Source: an uncultured Clostridia bacterium (GTDB taxonomy: Bacteria > Bacillota > Clostridia > Christensenellales > Borkfalkiaceae). Taken from it: a DNA stretch of 59,739 nt. How positions within the stretch are numbered: the first letter of the stretch is position 1; every line of letters starts with the position of its first letter. Below, in pieces: positions 50,701 through 59,612 of the stretch. The notes below the pieces were generated by a model. The model was given only the letters and a program-made list of their open reading frames with translations. It searched no databases and was not told the origin of the DNA. The stretch is taken from positions 1-59,739 of the forward strand of contig CAMWIW010000009.1 in the NCBI GenBank assembly GCA_947174415.1, written 5' to 3'. The position numbers and the translations under genes were made by a program.

Positions 50701-51330
50701 CATAGTAAACTCGCCTGTGTAAACATACACTCCACCGCCGTGGCGTCCTGTATTTCCGCTGATAGAACCGCCGTTAAGCGTTAAATAGCCTCCTTCACAA
50801 TAAATAGCGCCAGCGCCGTGAGAGGTAATCGTATGACCGTAAGCACCGGTTATTACGCCCGTTCCGTTTTTGGAACTGTCGCATATTTCCAGCGTGCCGG
50901 AACTTTCAATGTATATTACATTGCTGTATGAAATAGACGTTTCCAAAGCGCGGTCTATGGTATGACCATTTAAGTCGAGAACGATATTAGCGTCTGTCGG
51001 AACGTAAATTCTGCCTCGATCAAAGCCTACGCCCAAACCAAAAGCCGTTGTATAAGTAGTATCTGACGCCGCTGTCCAGTCGGCAGGTAAGGTAAAGGTT
51101 ACCTGTTTGCCCGTATCTATACTTTCCTGCACAGCGGAAGACCACAGAGAAGCAATTTCTTCTGCGGTGTATGTTTGCGTAGTAATATCGGTAGTCGTTT
51201 CGGCGTATGCCGAAATTACTCCGCTTTCTTCGTTTAAGCAAAGCTGAGTAATTGCTACCGCTGAACTGCACGATAACGCTGCAACAAGTGCGATAACTGC
51301 ACCTACTTTTCCTTTTCTTGCTTTTTTCAT
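44734..51330 (-). CDS. giant secreted repeat protein, no membrane anchor
   Basis: A 2198-residue secreted protein. It starts with a Sec signal peptide (KKARKGKVG, hydrophobic stretch, likely cut after AYA near residue 43). Residues about 130-360 carry repeats of the MNGGEISGNTA type, a right-handed beta-helix pattern as in polymorphic outer membrane/pectate-lyase-like proteins. From about 430 to 2090 there are some 18-20 Ig-like repeats of 75-90 residues (VxW..., F.YDG..H.PKA, AGTYTA, NY...), which I recognise as MBG/YDG-type domains. The last 90 residues are a Pro/Glu/Gly/Asp tail ending in DDDDDNGDGTDPEGGNA, with no LPXTG and no membrane helix. Likely an adhesin or cell surface matrix component. 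SD GAGG. It follows the anchored relative by 77 bp. Confidence 0.85.
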   Translation of the reverse strand: MKKARKGKVGAVIALVAALSCSSAVAITQLCLNEESGVISAYAETTTDITTQTYTAEEIASLWSSAVQESIDTGKQVTFTLPADWTAASDTTYTTAFGLGVGFDRGRIYVPTDANIVLDLNGHTIDRALETSISYSNVIYIESSGTLEICDSSKNGTGVITGAYGHTITSHGAGAIYCEGGYLTLNGGSISGNTGRHGGGVYVYTGEFTMNGGEISNNNAADGYGGGVCIFDCTFEMNGGAISSNTAKDSAGGVLINGSSEFTMNGGEISGNDASESGGGGVENDSTFIMNGGIISGNTAPACAGVYNRGIFEMNGGEITGNIAGEAGGGVVDELEFDFSGGIIYGNYTENGEKSNLITENLVFIAGKLSEGAFISFDTSYVTRGQITSGYTSSGNNASKFASYFACDTDDHTVELSGSEIYIVGVSTPVVKDNVDWSFTSSGATVTPEDGKYSQSVTYTGEPFVFDAITDGTATAVDEKGKPITNFVNVGTYFLNVKPANAANYENPFFIFEILPADISEENVTIKTDPVTYTGEELSTSVKVFLNGVLLEENKDYELSYDNNVNAGEGTVIISALGNYTGSVEGTFEIQKAKLGVRYGILSLTYNGGVQGIEVFPEGLKGDDEVNLTVKYYLEDGVTECDPEDVGKYVARITLEDDNYELSRRYETYFTIGSKKVDVIWSNSEFEYDGTAHGLTAYFVDGEGNQVNLTVTMPETTDAGTYTATTALPATGYENYELTESTLSKEYVILQKEVEAVWDEIDLKFDGDEKQVEVALEGLNGADLSADVEYTYYDARGNELTSLPVDAGDYKVVIALKSSSATDKNYKLTGKTEETFTIAKADLEVSLDTNFDGEYDGEGKSPLESVKDELGNELDYTVTYAPVDENGNVIGDYSEELPVNVGKYILKVEVDEANVAQTEYTATFEITAKTVTVEWDFGDTAVEINGVYTYLYNGKAHQPTATAEDMKLTVTGSGKSVGNGYRTVASLDNSNYILDGDLEVSFNVIKSEVASVLWYEFGATEPVADGVKPSYEYISVYGQEGARLSAYGVLKPADASIGWTAADNELITLNVTYPKYSAGYWTELGTYTANATLSSTDMTNDACYMPLGINDEIEFEVTAITHSASVAQIKWVIEVNGKHVVLTEGYEFTYSGDEIAPVAIRILSSAYDPDDLDPDTFEVLNVGGARTDAGTYYAYIIPDPTATYEIKEEDSEFMFVIKPLEIIIAWEDKDEDGNIIFTYNGEEQAPKAYWVDASGNAVLDENGDKIYVDVAGYTDAGTYFAIAETSDNYEITNDNFVEYTIEQLKLSVDDIVWGFETGDEGEIKTGIDGVDYFVWEYDGNEHKPTAKLEVVFVEGADPVEIKLVITGSTSKAGTHYAYVTLDSTDYANSNYKMDIARLKFEIIRDSIEIVWEDANDDGEIIREYDGNEYLPKAYYIDGEGNRVELTVVGSGTNAGNYVACVTDDITASNSKTIVFTIKAKELKVEWDKTTVNYNGTERAPEVTFYETVTGDDGSQTEVEVTLTLGKDYTVSGYTNAGTYTSELNLINVNFKVTDGGISHDFIINKREITVEWLGVDDSDSDFEWKYDGEEHAPKAETSVEGLEITVKGAEVNVGTYTAVAVIDNDNYVISNAKQEFVIKGRVITVIWEGNVIENEDGTTTETFSWQYEGDGATYVPKAYIQLDDGSKGGELEVVGAGIYAGKYTAVALLPTDCEWADEDNSKCEFEVTKKIVYDIIWEFEGATEKVDEDGNTYYEFTYDGEYHKPTAKIASTGEVLTVLGAAVNKGEYTATAILANSDNYEFAKDEDGVVIVESEMRFVILAKTVSVTWKGENDSESDFDWAYDGTVHCPTAWFKDVNDVWVEIPVIGGSASGGEHLAELRDVFDNYDFPEAKFKQPYSITENEVTVEWTDGAEGEDGSITYTYTYNGITQMPEVVAKDADGNVVKLNYVIKCGDETVGAIINAGEYTLTVTPSDKNYKIDSESVNEVKIIVKAMEVSVQWGGKNSEGEIIFTYNGSEQAPKAWFEYEDGNGRQITITLAVEGAGKEVDEYTATVALESDNFVLTGDTQTTFKIVPDTATEWEWDWDANDGLGGWVEVKTETEPEEPVNPPVGGGEGEGETDPTEPEEPANPNPVDPDDGGETDPTDPPAQEGGDADGETSDPENPATPPVSGESGEQTGKDDDDDNGDGTDPEGGNA
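45090..50040 (-). repeat. MBG/YDG-type Ig-like repeat array (protein 1)
   Basis: Imperfect DNA and protein repeats of about 230-270 bp per unit. Each unit has a Val-x-Trp strand, a FxYDGxxH/APKA core, an AGTYTA turn and an NY strand. The array makes up three quarters of the gene and should be prone to recombination and assembly collapse. Confidence 0.75.
50280..50880 (-). repeat. GG-type beta-helix repeats (protein 1)
   Basis: About eight copies of a 25-28 residue unit with the core MNGGxISGNTA/GGGV, coded by the plus-strand word TTCACCGCCGTTCAT. The same unit recurs at 58.9-59.7 kb. Confidence 0.8.
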
Positions 51331-51407
51331 AATTTATACCTCACTTTTTCCCCGTCCCCCACCCCTTCACAGGGGTGAGGGGGAGAATTGTGTTTCTTTA
51401 AAAAGCC
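51331..51407. other. 77-bp spacer between the two giant genes with GC hairpin
   Basis: On the minus strand it holds CCCCCTCACCCC-TGTGA-AGGGGTGGGGG, a strong hairpin not followed by a T run, then the RBS GTGAGG. It may be an mRNA processing or attenuation structure rather than a terminator, so co-transcription is likely. Confidence 0.5.
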
Positions 51408-54400
51408 TTATAAATTACTCTCGTCAACGGGATCGTAGAAGCCGTCGTCGTCGCCTGCCTGTCTGCGCTTAACGAGTACTATTACCAAAATGAGAATTAT
51501 AAGTAACAGTATTATCGCCGCTGCAATGATAAGCCAAAGCTGCCAATCTTCAAGTCCTACACCCGCGCTTACACCGGGAGCGGGTACTTCGGTTGCGGGT
51601 TCGGTAATGGATACCGAGCAAAGGGCGTTTTCTTCGTCGATTGTGAAGTTTTCGTCCTCTACCGCTACGTGAACGCTGTGTCCGCCTGCGGCGGTGAAGT
51701 CGCCGTCTACCGTAACGATAAGTTTAACCGTTTCACCGTTTACGGTTATAAGGTTTTCGCCTACCGTAAGCGTTACGGGGTTACCGTATTCGTCGGTTAC
51801 GCCTTTCAAGGTTATTACAGGCATATGCGTTTCACCGTCAAAGGTGTAGTTAAGGTTATCTGCATCGCCCCAGTCTATTTCGAGTACGAATTTCGTTATT
51901 TCGATATAGACGTGCTTGGAGTCGTTAACGTGAATACCGTACTTCTCGGGTGCTTCACTGCTTAAACCGAATACAACTTTGTAAGTACCTACGCCGAGCT
52001 TGCCGGTAACAACGTTATTGTCTTCGTCGAATACCGTTGCGGTTACCCATTTAAGGAAGATTTCCTCGGTAACTGCTTCGGGACTGATGTCGCTGTCGTA
52101 ACCTGCGTAGTTCTCTGTGAAGAGCCACTTTGCAAGTCCGTCCGTAACTTCAAATTCGCCGTAAGATTTTTCGACGTTGCCCTTTACCGTTACGTAAAGA
52201 ACGTTTTCTTTATCCACCGCTTTAACGAGGAGCGTTCCCGTGAATTCTTCGTGGTTGTCTACGACAATCTTGAAGAGGAATACGTATTCGCCCGCTTCGG
52301 TTATGCTTGCAGGTCTGTCGTTGGTGAATTCGAAGCCTTCCAAGGAAGGTTCTTCGCCCTTTACAAACGCTTCACTGAAACGGATTGTTACGTCTGCGCC
52401 CTGATAGCCCGCGATACCTATGAAGTCTTCGGGGTTATCGAGGAAGTCGCATTCATGCTGCCCGTTGGTAAGGATAATGTAATCGTTGAAGTAGTAGTTG
52501 CCGCTCTTGTCAAGGTTAACCTCGATTTCGGCTTTTGCTAATTCGGAGGTAAAGATTTCAGCATCGTTTTCAACGTCTGTGATTTTCTCTTCTCCGGCTA
52601 CAACGGTTATCGTGTAGTTTTCGCCGAAGTCTTCACTGTTCCACCTGATTTTAATCGTGTAAGAACCTGCGTTAAGGAATCCGTTTTCGAAGCTTTCGAC
52701 GATTTCAAGCTTAATGCCGAGGTCGTCGCCTGCCAAAGGCTTGGTGCTGCCGATTAAGTATCCTATGTCAATGCCGAGAAGTTCTGCAACAGTCTCGTCG
52801 GAAACGTCGCCGTACTTCCATTCTGCAAATCCGTCAACGTTAAGGTTAATAACGATTTCACGCTTAACGATTTCGAACTTAACGCCCGAGTTTGCAAATT
52901 CGTAGCCGCCCATTTCTGTGATAATGTTGCCTTCGTTGTCAACTATTACTGCGTAGTACGTATCAACTTCCTTAGCCTCGAAGTCGGGGTCGGTAATTAC
53001 CGTGTAAGTTCCCGTAGCTTCATCGTACGTTGCAAGTTTTACGTAGTCGTTGAGGTAGTGCTTTTCGTTGCCTACGAAGTAGTAAACCTTAGGAAGCTTA
53101 TTCGTGCCGTCGTAAGTGAATACGGGGTAAGAATTGCCGGCCTCGTCCTCTACGTACTTGTCAGCAACCCATACGAGTTCGCCGTCAACGGGGTTAACCG
53201 TAAGTAAGCCGTTTACGCCGACTACTTTATAGTTCGCGAGAAGGTTATCGTTCAGCCAATCCACATCAACGAATATGGTGTATTCGCCGGGCTCGGAGTA
53301 CTGTACGTACCAGCAGATGAGCCACTGTTTGAGGCTTTCTTTAAGCTCTTCCGTGATATCCGCAGCTTCGTCGGCGAGAAGTCCTGAAATAACTACGTCG
53401 TCGATTGTAAGCGTAAGCTTGTCGCCGAAGTTGACTTCCTTATCGTCAGCCGCCGTTATCGTAATTTCTTTTCTGTTGATATTGAAGACGTATTCGTCTG
53501 TATCAAGCTGATAGTTTGCTGCCGCAGGACCTTCGAGCCATACTTTAACGGTATACTCGCCTGCATTTTTAACCTTTTTGTCGTTTTCGTCAGTGCCTGC
53601 AACGACGTTGCCGTCCTTGTCGGTAATTTCGTAAACGATTCTCGTGATATCGTCCTTTTCCGCGGAGGTAAGAACAATTTTAGGTAAAGATGCGTGCGCA
53701 GTGCCGTCGTACTCGAACTCGTTATCGCTCCATTCAACCTTTATGGTCTTTGCGGTTATTTCGAAGTCTTTCGTAATATCCGTGCCGAGAACGTAGTTCG
53801 TATTGGAAGGCTGCGAAGCCGTTGCGGTATAAGTTGCGCCTGCGTTAGCGCTGTTACCTACAACCGTTACTTCAAGTTCAACCTTATTGCCGTCAACGTC
53901 TGTGTAGTAAGCCTTAGGCATCTGGTTTTCGCCGTTGTAGATAAGTTCGCTTTCGTCCCATTCTACTTCGACCGTTCTTGCCGTAACTACTACAGTTATC
54001 TCTTCAAGTCCGTCGGGAATCTTGTAGTTTCCGTCGCGCGAAGATACTGTAACTTTGTAAGTTCCGACTTCGGTTATCGAGAGAACCGTTGTTTCCGAGC
54101 CGTCGTCGTTTACTTTGACTATCGTCGTGTTGAATTCGAGACCGTCAACGCTTGAAGAAGGTATGGGCAAGTTGTTGTCGCCGCTGTACTCGTAAGTGAA
54201 CGTGAAACCGTCTGTTGCATTGCCTGTAACTTCTGCGCCCTCCGCATTCCACTCGAAGTTAGTTGCTTCTTTTTCGTTGATAGTGAAGTTCTTAGTAATT
54301 TCCGCATCGCTCGCAAAGTCGTAGTTAACGAAAGTATCAACAACCTGTGCGGAGTGCGTACCTATTTCGTTTGACGCACCGCTTACTTCCACTTTGATAG

Positions 54401-57400
54401 GCTTGTTATCTTCGTCAAGAAGAAGCTGCAAGTCGCCGTTAGCGTCCTTATAAGCGAGGTATGCCGTAGGAACGGTGTTCTCTCCGCCGTAAGTCCATTC
54501 GAAGTCGGTCGTATCGTCGTTGTCGATGCCGCCTGCGCCGTACCAGATTACGTAAACGGTCTTGGGAACTATTACGTAAGTCATAGAAGCGTCGCTTGCG
54601 TCTGCAAACGTGTAGTTGCCGTCGTTCTGCATTACGGTTAAGGTGTGAGTACCCGCATCCGTTTCAATGCCCGTAACGGTAAGCTCTGCGCCGTTCGTTC
54701 CATCAGCGTTCTTAATGTACGCCTTAGGCGTTACGCTGTCGCCGTAAGTCCATTCGTAATAAGTGTTGCCTTCCGCGTCAACCTTTGCGGTTGCGCCCGT
54801 GAAGTCCCAATTAACTTCTATGGTGGCTTCCATTATGAAGAACTTATGCGTGTTGTCGCCGGTGAAGTTGTATTCCGAAGGTACAACTGCGGTTGCTGTG
54901 TAAGCAGCTTTGCGTGCGTTGGTTTCAGCGCCGTAAACGTCAAGCTCGATATCGTTGCCGTTTTCGTCCTGAATACGGTTGCCGTCTGCGTCCGCAAGGT
55001 ACGCTTTGGGTGCGTGTTCGTCGCCGTCATACGACCAGAAGTAGTACGTTTCGCCGTTTTCGTCAACGCCTGTCTGCGCGCCGCTCCAATCCCAATCTAT
55101 GGTTACTGAAACAGACTTAATGACGTATTCCATTTCAACTTCGAAGACGAAGTTGTCTGTTATGTCTACGCCGTTCAGTGTTGCAGACTTGATTACAGCC
55201 GTTACCTTGTGATTGCCTACCGTAGATGCCGCACCGATATATTCTATTTCGAATACTACGTCAACACCGTCAATTGCATAATTGATAGTAACTTCGGGGT
55301 GGTGCTCGTCGCCGTCGTACTCCCAGAAATAACTGTCGGTATCCGCGTCGTAGCCGTCCGTAGTATCCCAAGCGAATTCGTTATCGGTAAGTTCAATCTT
55401 CTTGATTTCGAAGTCGAACGTCTTAACGGTGTCCGCGCAAGTGTAGTTGTTATTGAGGAATTTAATTTCAGCCGTGTGCTTACCCGCGTTGGTGAAGCCT
55501 ACGATTTCGTAGTCAACGCCTTCGACGAGAGTGTAGCCGTCCGCGCCCGTTGAAAGGGTTACGGAAGGTGCTTGCTCTTCACCGTTGAAGGTAAGTTCGG
55601 TGTCTCCGTCCCACTCTACCGTGATTTCCATAGCCTCGATTTTGAAGGTGCAGGAAGGCATAGCCGAATCGAAGTCAAGGTCGGAAGAAACGTAAGCCGT
55701 GTAAGTGCCCGCGTCAACCGCCGTACCGCCGATTACCGTTACGGTGAGGTAAACCTTGTTGCCGTCTTCGTCAACGTAGTAAGCCTTAGGCGCTTGACCG
55801 TTAACGTCGCCGTTGAAGGTAAACACAAGACCCGTGTCGCCGCCCTTGCCGTCCTCATAGGTGTGGCCCGAAGCGTCTTCCCAATAAACCTGACCCGCCT
55901 TGACCTGAACGATTTCAAACGAAGTTTCAGCCGTTCCGATAAGGTAGAAGTTATTGTGCGCCGTAAGGCTGCTGTTGAGAACAGCGTATGCGCTGTGCGT
56001 TCCGATTTCGGAAGTTTTACCGGTTACTACGAGTTCGAGCTCGATACCCAAAGAGCTTATGGTTATCTTAGCCGTGGGTGCGTGGTCGTTACCGTCGTAA
56101 ATCCAGTACCAACCGTTCGTCGCATCGCCCGACGCGCCTGCGTTCGAGAAATCCCAAACGACGAGACCTGCGTCAAGACCGAGCTTGGAGATTGTGTAAA
56201 CCTGTGTTTTGCCGCTTGTGATATTGAAGTTACCGTTCACGACTGCCGTTGCAGGATAAGTGCCCGCGTTGGTTTTGCCCTTTACGGTAATATCGATATC
56301 GAAGTCGTAAGTGCCAAGTACGTATGCATAAGGCGCTTGTTCATTGCCGTTATATACGTAATTGAACGTTGTGTTACTGTCGTACTGACCGTCCTGCCAA
56401 CTGATTACTATATCGAGTTTCTTAATTTCGTAATCGCAGGTGAAGTCCTCTTCGCTTATGTTGTATACGGAAGAAGGTTTAATTCTTGCGGTGTATTTGC
56501 CCGCATTCTTACCGATACTGTTAGGTTGAAGCTCGAGCACTTCGTAATCGACGCCGTTATCCTTAATATATATAGGCGTAGGATACTGAACCTTGTCGTT
56601 ATATACGAATCCGCCGTCGTTTAAGTACTGATCGAGTAATACGTAGTCGTTATCATTGATAAATACTACCCACGTTACGTCAATAGGCGTCTTGAAACCG
56701 CCAACCGACTTGATAAAGAACGTTATCGAGAAGTACTCCGCGCCGTCAGCAAACTCGTAGTTTGCCGCGTCAGCCGACGAAAGTTTAGCGTAAGCTATGT
56801 AGCCTACCGTTTCGTCAACTACCCAGTCGCCCGTGTAAGTCTTGTTGTAAGTAACTTCAAGGGAAACCGTTCCGTTGCCTAACGCCGTGAACGCAGGTCC
56901 GTTTACTCCGCTTATCGAACCGAAGTCGTATTCAGGCGTATCGTCCGAATCGAACTTCTGATTGAGCTTATCAGTCCACTCTACCGCATTGATTACGGCT
57001 TTGCGTACTTCGTAAACCTGCGAAGCGGAATTTTCGAAGTAGAAGTTTGCGTTGAACGTGTTGTTCAGAAGAACTACCGTTGCCGTTGCCGAACCGACGG
57101 TTACGAGTTTGGTGCGCGCGTCCGTACGCTCAAAGCCGAGGGTGGAAATTATTGCGCCGTTCTGGTAAACGTCAAGTCCGAGCAAGCTTATTTCAGCTTC
57201 CAAATCGTGTTCGTTGCCGTCGTACTCCCAGAAGTAAACGTCCTTATCGGGGTCGTAAGTTGCGCCGCTCCAAGTGATCGTTACTCCGAGTTTTTCAATC
57301 GTGAACTTCTGCGTTGCCGTATCTGCATCCAGAACGTAGTTCGCGTCGGGATTGTTGAGGGTTACACGCACGATGTAGTTGCCCGCATTTACGGGTTGCG

Positions 57401-59612
57401 TCGTCGTGTACTGACCGATATTGCCGTTTGAAGCAACGGGTGCGTACTCGATTTTGTAAGGCTCGTTAAGCTCTTCGCCCGTGTAAGGATTGATAATGCT
57501 TACGACAGGTCCTTTGCCCAAGCCGTTGAACGTCCATACGAACGTACCGTCCGTGTTGGGCTGCCACTGAACCGCAACCTCTTTTTGGGTAATTACTATC
57601 TGACAGGTATAAGTTTTGTCGAATACGTAGTTGTAGCAATCTGCGGGAAGCTTAACGGTTGCCGTGTAATAGCCGACTGCCGTGGGAGCTTCGCTCAATA
57701 TCTTGCCCGAACGCGTTGCATAGGTTATATAAGCGCCTACAACGTCGCCCGTAATAACTCCGTTCAATATGAAGTCTACGCCGTGAGGCTCGTTATCATA
57801 TTCGAACGTGAACTCGTCGCCACTGTTGCCGTCCTCGTCTACCCATTCAAGGGAAAGAGTTACTGCGTTAATTTTGAACGTTACCGTAGTGTTGGAAAGA
57901 ACTACATTGGGGTCAGCGTTCTGCAATCCGACCGTAAGAGTATACGTGCCCGCGAAAGCCTGCGCCGACGAATAGCCCGTTGTTCCGTTCCACAAGTAGC
58001 CGTACGAAAGGTCAATGCCCGCAAGCTCGCTGCTTACACCGTTAAGTACAGCTATGGGCGTATGTACAAGACCGTTGTAGTTCCAATAGTAACCGTCGGT
58101 TGCATTGCCGAGCGCGTCGCCGAAGTTCCAATCAACTGTAATATATCTTGTAGTAATTTTGAAGTTCAGCGTAGGATTTTCGTAGAGGTCTACGTCATCC
58201 ACAGTGTATTCGTAATCGCCTACATCCTTCATCGTATCGGCGAACGACTGAATTACTACATAACCGTTATCGTATACGCAAGCACGTACCTGATAGGTTG
58301 CACTCGTATAGACGAGGCTATTGGAAGTAATATCAAGCCACGTTCTGCCTTCATCTGTAGAATACTGCCAGAAGAGCTGTGCGGGAAGAACCTCGAACGT
58401 GAGCGAAGGGTTGAGATAATCTTCGCTGTTGATAACGAACTTGTAAGAACCGATACCGCTGAACGAGTTCGCGTTGATATCGCCGTTCGCGTCAGTTGCC
58501 CAGGTGAAAGGTATTACGTTACCTTCGCCGTCAAGCGCACGTACTGCGTACGTTTCACCCGCTTTGTATCTGAGCGAGTAGTAAGGCGCGTCAACCGTTA
58601 TCCAGCTTGCTCCGCCGTCCTTGCTGACTTGCCATACAAGCGAGGTTTGCGAGTAATCGTTTGTTACCAGAACCGCTTCGCCGTCTTCAAGGCTTACCAT
58701 ATAATCGGTATTATCCGAGAAGAACACCGTTTCGGGTCTTAAATCGGGGTTGTAATCCGAGTTGTGAGAAGCAAAGCCCAAAGTAAATTTCTTTTTAGAG
58801 GGGTCTGCCATAGTTACGCCGAGGTAAGCAATCATACCGTTCACGGCAAGCATACCGGTTACCGCAATAGTTTTTGCGTCAACGAGGTAGATGTTATTTT
58901 CATCACCGTTCGCGGAGTTGCCGTAAACCATAGGTGAACCGCTGAGATCAAGCGTCGCCTCAGACGTTACATAAATACCGCCGCCGAGCGAAGTAGCCCT
59001 GTTTTCGGTTATCGTACCACCCGAGAGAATAAACATGCCTTTATTGTAGACGCCGCCGCCGTTCGCAGCGATGTTATTTGTAATTTCGCCATCGGTCATA
59101 GTGAACGTCGTATAAGGGTCTGCAAATACTGCACCGCCGTTGCCGGTTGCCGTGTTACCGCTGATTTTACCGCCGTTCATATTGAATTTAGCTGTTAAAG
59201 CTGAATCGGTTAACCCTGCGTAGTTGTTAAGATATATCGCGCCGCCTTGGGTTGCGGTATTACCGCTGATTTCACCGCCGTTCATATTGAACGTAGCGCC
59301 GTTTACGCTAATCGCACCGCCCGCTTGGTTCATCTCAGTATTGTTTGCTATTAATCCGCCGTTCATTGTGAAAACGGAAGTGGGGTGAAGGTAGATAGCG
59401 CCACCGCTTGAAGATCCAACAGTTGTATTTCCGGTAATTTTGCCGTCGTTCATCGTGAACAAACCGCCATTGTACACACTCACAGCAGCTGCTCCGTTAT
59501 TTACCACGTGTCCGGTAATTTCGCCGCCGTTCATTTCAAACGTGCCGTCCGTATAAACGTATACACCGCCACCTCCAAGAGCACCGTTACCGCTTATCGT
59601 CCCACCATTCAT
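51408..59612 (-). CDS. giant membrane-anchored repeat protein, 5' end cut by a stop
   Basis: The frame from 59612 encodes 2734 residues and its natural N-terminus (signal peptide) is outside the window or lost. Residues 1 to about 290 are GG-type repeats (TFEMNGGTISGNGALGGGGVYVY), then some 25 MBG/YDG-type Ig-like repeats reach to about 2670, then a short Ser/Pro linker, one membrane helix (WQLWLIIAAAIILLLIIL) and a basic/acidic tail KRRQAGDDDGFYDPVDESNL. This gives a long rod held by a C-terminal membrane anchor. It is a tandem paralogue of the secreted protein downstream, with the same domain order; both are probably co-transcribed. An in-frame TAA lies 20 codons upstream of the first ATG and the frame is again open beyond it, so the gene in this assembly is interrupted (see the entry at 59613). 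Confidence 0.8.
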   Translation of the reverse strand: MNGGTISGNGALGGGGVYVYTDGTFEMNGGEITGHVVNNGAAAVSVYNGGLFTMNDGKITGNTTVGSSSGGAIYLHPTSVFTMNGGLIANNTEMNQAGGAISVNGATFNMNGGEISGNTATQGGAIYLNNYAGLTDSALTAKFNMNGGKISGNTATGNGGAVFADPYTTFTMTDGEITNNIAANGGGVYNKGMFILSGGTITENRATSLGGGIYVTSEATLDLSGSPMVYGNSANGDENNIYLVDAKTIAVTGMLAVNGMIAYLGVTMADPSKKKFTLGFASHNSDYNPDLRPETVFFSDNTDYMVSLEDGEAVLVTNDYSQTSLVWQVSKDGGASWITVDAPYYSLRYKAGETYAVRALDGEGNVIPFTWATDANGDINANSFSGIGSYKFVINSEDYLNPSLTFEVLPAQLFWQYSTDEGRTWLDITSNSLVYTSATYQVRACVYDNGYVVIQSFADTMKDVGDYEYTVDDVDLYENPTLNFKITTRYITVDWNFGDALGNATDGYYWNYNGLVHTPIAVLNGVSSELAGIDLSYGYLWNGTTGYSSAQAFAGTYTLTVGLQNADPNVVLSNTTVTFKINAVTLSLEWVDEDGNSGDEFTFEYDNEPHGVDFILNGVITGDVVGAYITYATRSGKILSEAPTAVGYYTATVKLPADCYNYVFDKTYTCQIVITQKEVAVQWQPNTDGTFVWTFNGLGKGPVVSIINPYTGEELNEPYKIEYAPVASNGNIGQYTTTQPVNAGNYIVRVTLNNPDANYVLDADTATQKFTIEKLGVTITWSGATYDPDKDVYFWEYDGNEHDLEAEISLLGLDVYQNGAIISTLGFERTDARTKLVTVGSATATVVLLNNTFNANFYFENSASQVYEVRKAVINAVEWTDKLNQKFDSDDTPEYDFGSISGVNGPAFTALGNGTVSLEVTYNKTYTGDWVVDETVGYIAYAKLSSADAANYEFADGAEYFSITFFIKSVGGFKTPIDVTWVVFINDNDYVLLDQYLNDGGFVYNDKVQYPTPIYIKDNGVDYEVLELQPNSIGKNAGKYTARIKPSSVYNISEEDFTCDYEIKKLDIVISWQDGQYDSNTTFNYVYNGNEQAPYAYVLGTYDFDIDITVKGKTNAGTYPATAVVNGNFNITSGKTQVYTISKLGLDAGLVVWDFSNAGASGDATNGWYWIYDGNDHAPTAKITISSLGIELELVVTGKTSEIGTHSAYAVLNSSLTAHNNFYLIGTAETSFEIVQVKAGQVYWEDASGHTYEDGKGGDTGLVFTFNGDVNGQAPKAYYVDEDGNKVYLTVTVIGGTAVDAGTYTAYVSSDLDFDSAMPSCTFKIEAMEITVEWDGDTELTFNGEEQAPSVTLSTGADGYTLVEGVDYEIVGFTNAGKHTAEIKFLNNNYTCADTVKTFDFEIKKIELTDNEFAWDTTDGYDADTDSYFWEYDGDEHHPEVTINYAIDGVDVVFEIEYIGAASTVGNHKVTAVIKSATLNGVDITDNFVFEVEMEYVIKSVSVTIDWDWSGAQTGVDENGETYYFWSYDGDEHAPKAYLADADGNRIQDENGNDIELDVYGAETNARKAAYTATAVVPSEYNFTGDNTHKFFIMEATIEVNWDFTGATAKVDAEGNTYYEWTYGDSVTPKAYIKNADGTNGAELTVTGIETDAGTHTLTVMQNDGNYTFADASDASMTYVIVPKTVYVIWYGAGGIDNDDTTDFEWTYGGENTVPTAYLAYKDANGDLQLLLDEDNKPIKVEVSGASNEIGTHSAQVVDTFVNYDFASDAEITKNFTINEKEATNFEWNAEGAEVTGNATDGFTFTYEYSGDNNLPIPSSSVDGLEFNTTIVKVNDDGSETTVLSITEVGTYKVTVSSRDGNYKIPDGLEEITVVVTARTVEVEWDESELIYNGENQMPKAYYTDVDGNKVELEVTVVGNSANAGATYTATASQPSNTNYVLGTDITKDFEITAKTIKVEWSDNEFEYDGTAHASLPKIVLTSAEKDDITRIVYEITDKDGNVVAGTDENDKKVKNAGEYTVKVWLEGPAAANYQLDTDEYVFNINRKEITITAADDKEVNFGDKLTLTIDDVVISGLLADEAADITEELKESLKQWLICWYVQYSEPGEYTIFVDVDWLNDNLLANYKVVGVNGLLTVNPVDGELVWVADKYVEDEAGNSYPVFTYDGTNKLPKVYYFVGNEKHYLNDYVKLATYDEATGTYTVITDPDFEAKEVDTYYAVIVDNEGNIITEMGGYEFANSGVKFEIVKREIVINLNVDGFAEWKYGDVSDETVAELLGIDIGYLIGSTKPLAGDDLGIKLEIVESFENGFLNAGSYTIKIRWNSEDFGENYTITVVAGEEKITDVENDAEIFTSELAKAEIEVNLDKSGNYYFNDYIILTNGQHECDFLDNPEDFIGIAGYQGADVTIRFSEAFVKGEEPSLEGFEFTNDRPASITEAGEYVFLFKIVVDNHEEFTGTLLVKAVDKENVLYVTVKGNVEKSYGEFEVTDGLAKWLFTENYAGYDSDISPEAVTEEIFLKWVTATVFDEDNNVVTGKLGVGTYKVVFGLSSEAPEKYGIHVNDSKHVYIEITKFVLEIDWGDADNLNYTFDGETHMPVITLKGVTDEYGNPVTLTVGENLITVNGETVKLIVTVDGDFTAAGGHSVHVAVEDENFTIDEENALCSVSITEPATEVPAPGVSAGVGLEDWQLWLIIAAAIILLLIILILVIVLVKRRQAGDDDGFYDPVDESNL
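51620..58660 (-). repeat. MBG/YDG-type Ig-like repeat array (protein 2)
   Basis: About 25 imperfect units of the same type as in protein 1. Some units (EWDAEG/VEWDF...YEWTYGDSVTPKAY) are closely similar between the two genes, a sign of shared origin or gene conversion. Confidence 0.7.

Noticed and set aside
44734-51330. CRISPR array, suggested by regular repeats
   Set aside because: The repeats are 230-270 bp, coding, and diverged; there are no short identical repeats with unique spacers and no cas genes.
51331-51407. Terminator between the giant genes
   Set aside because: The hairpin is strong but is not followed by a T run on the coding strand.
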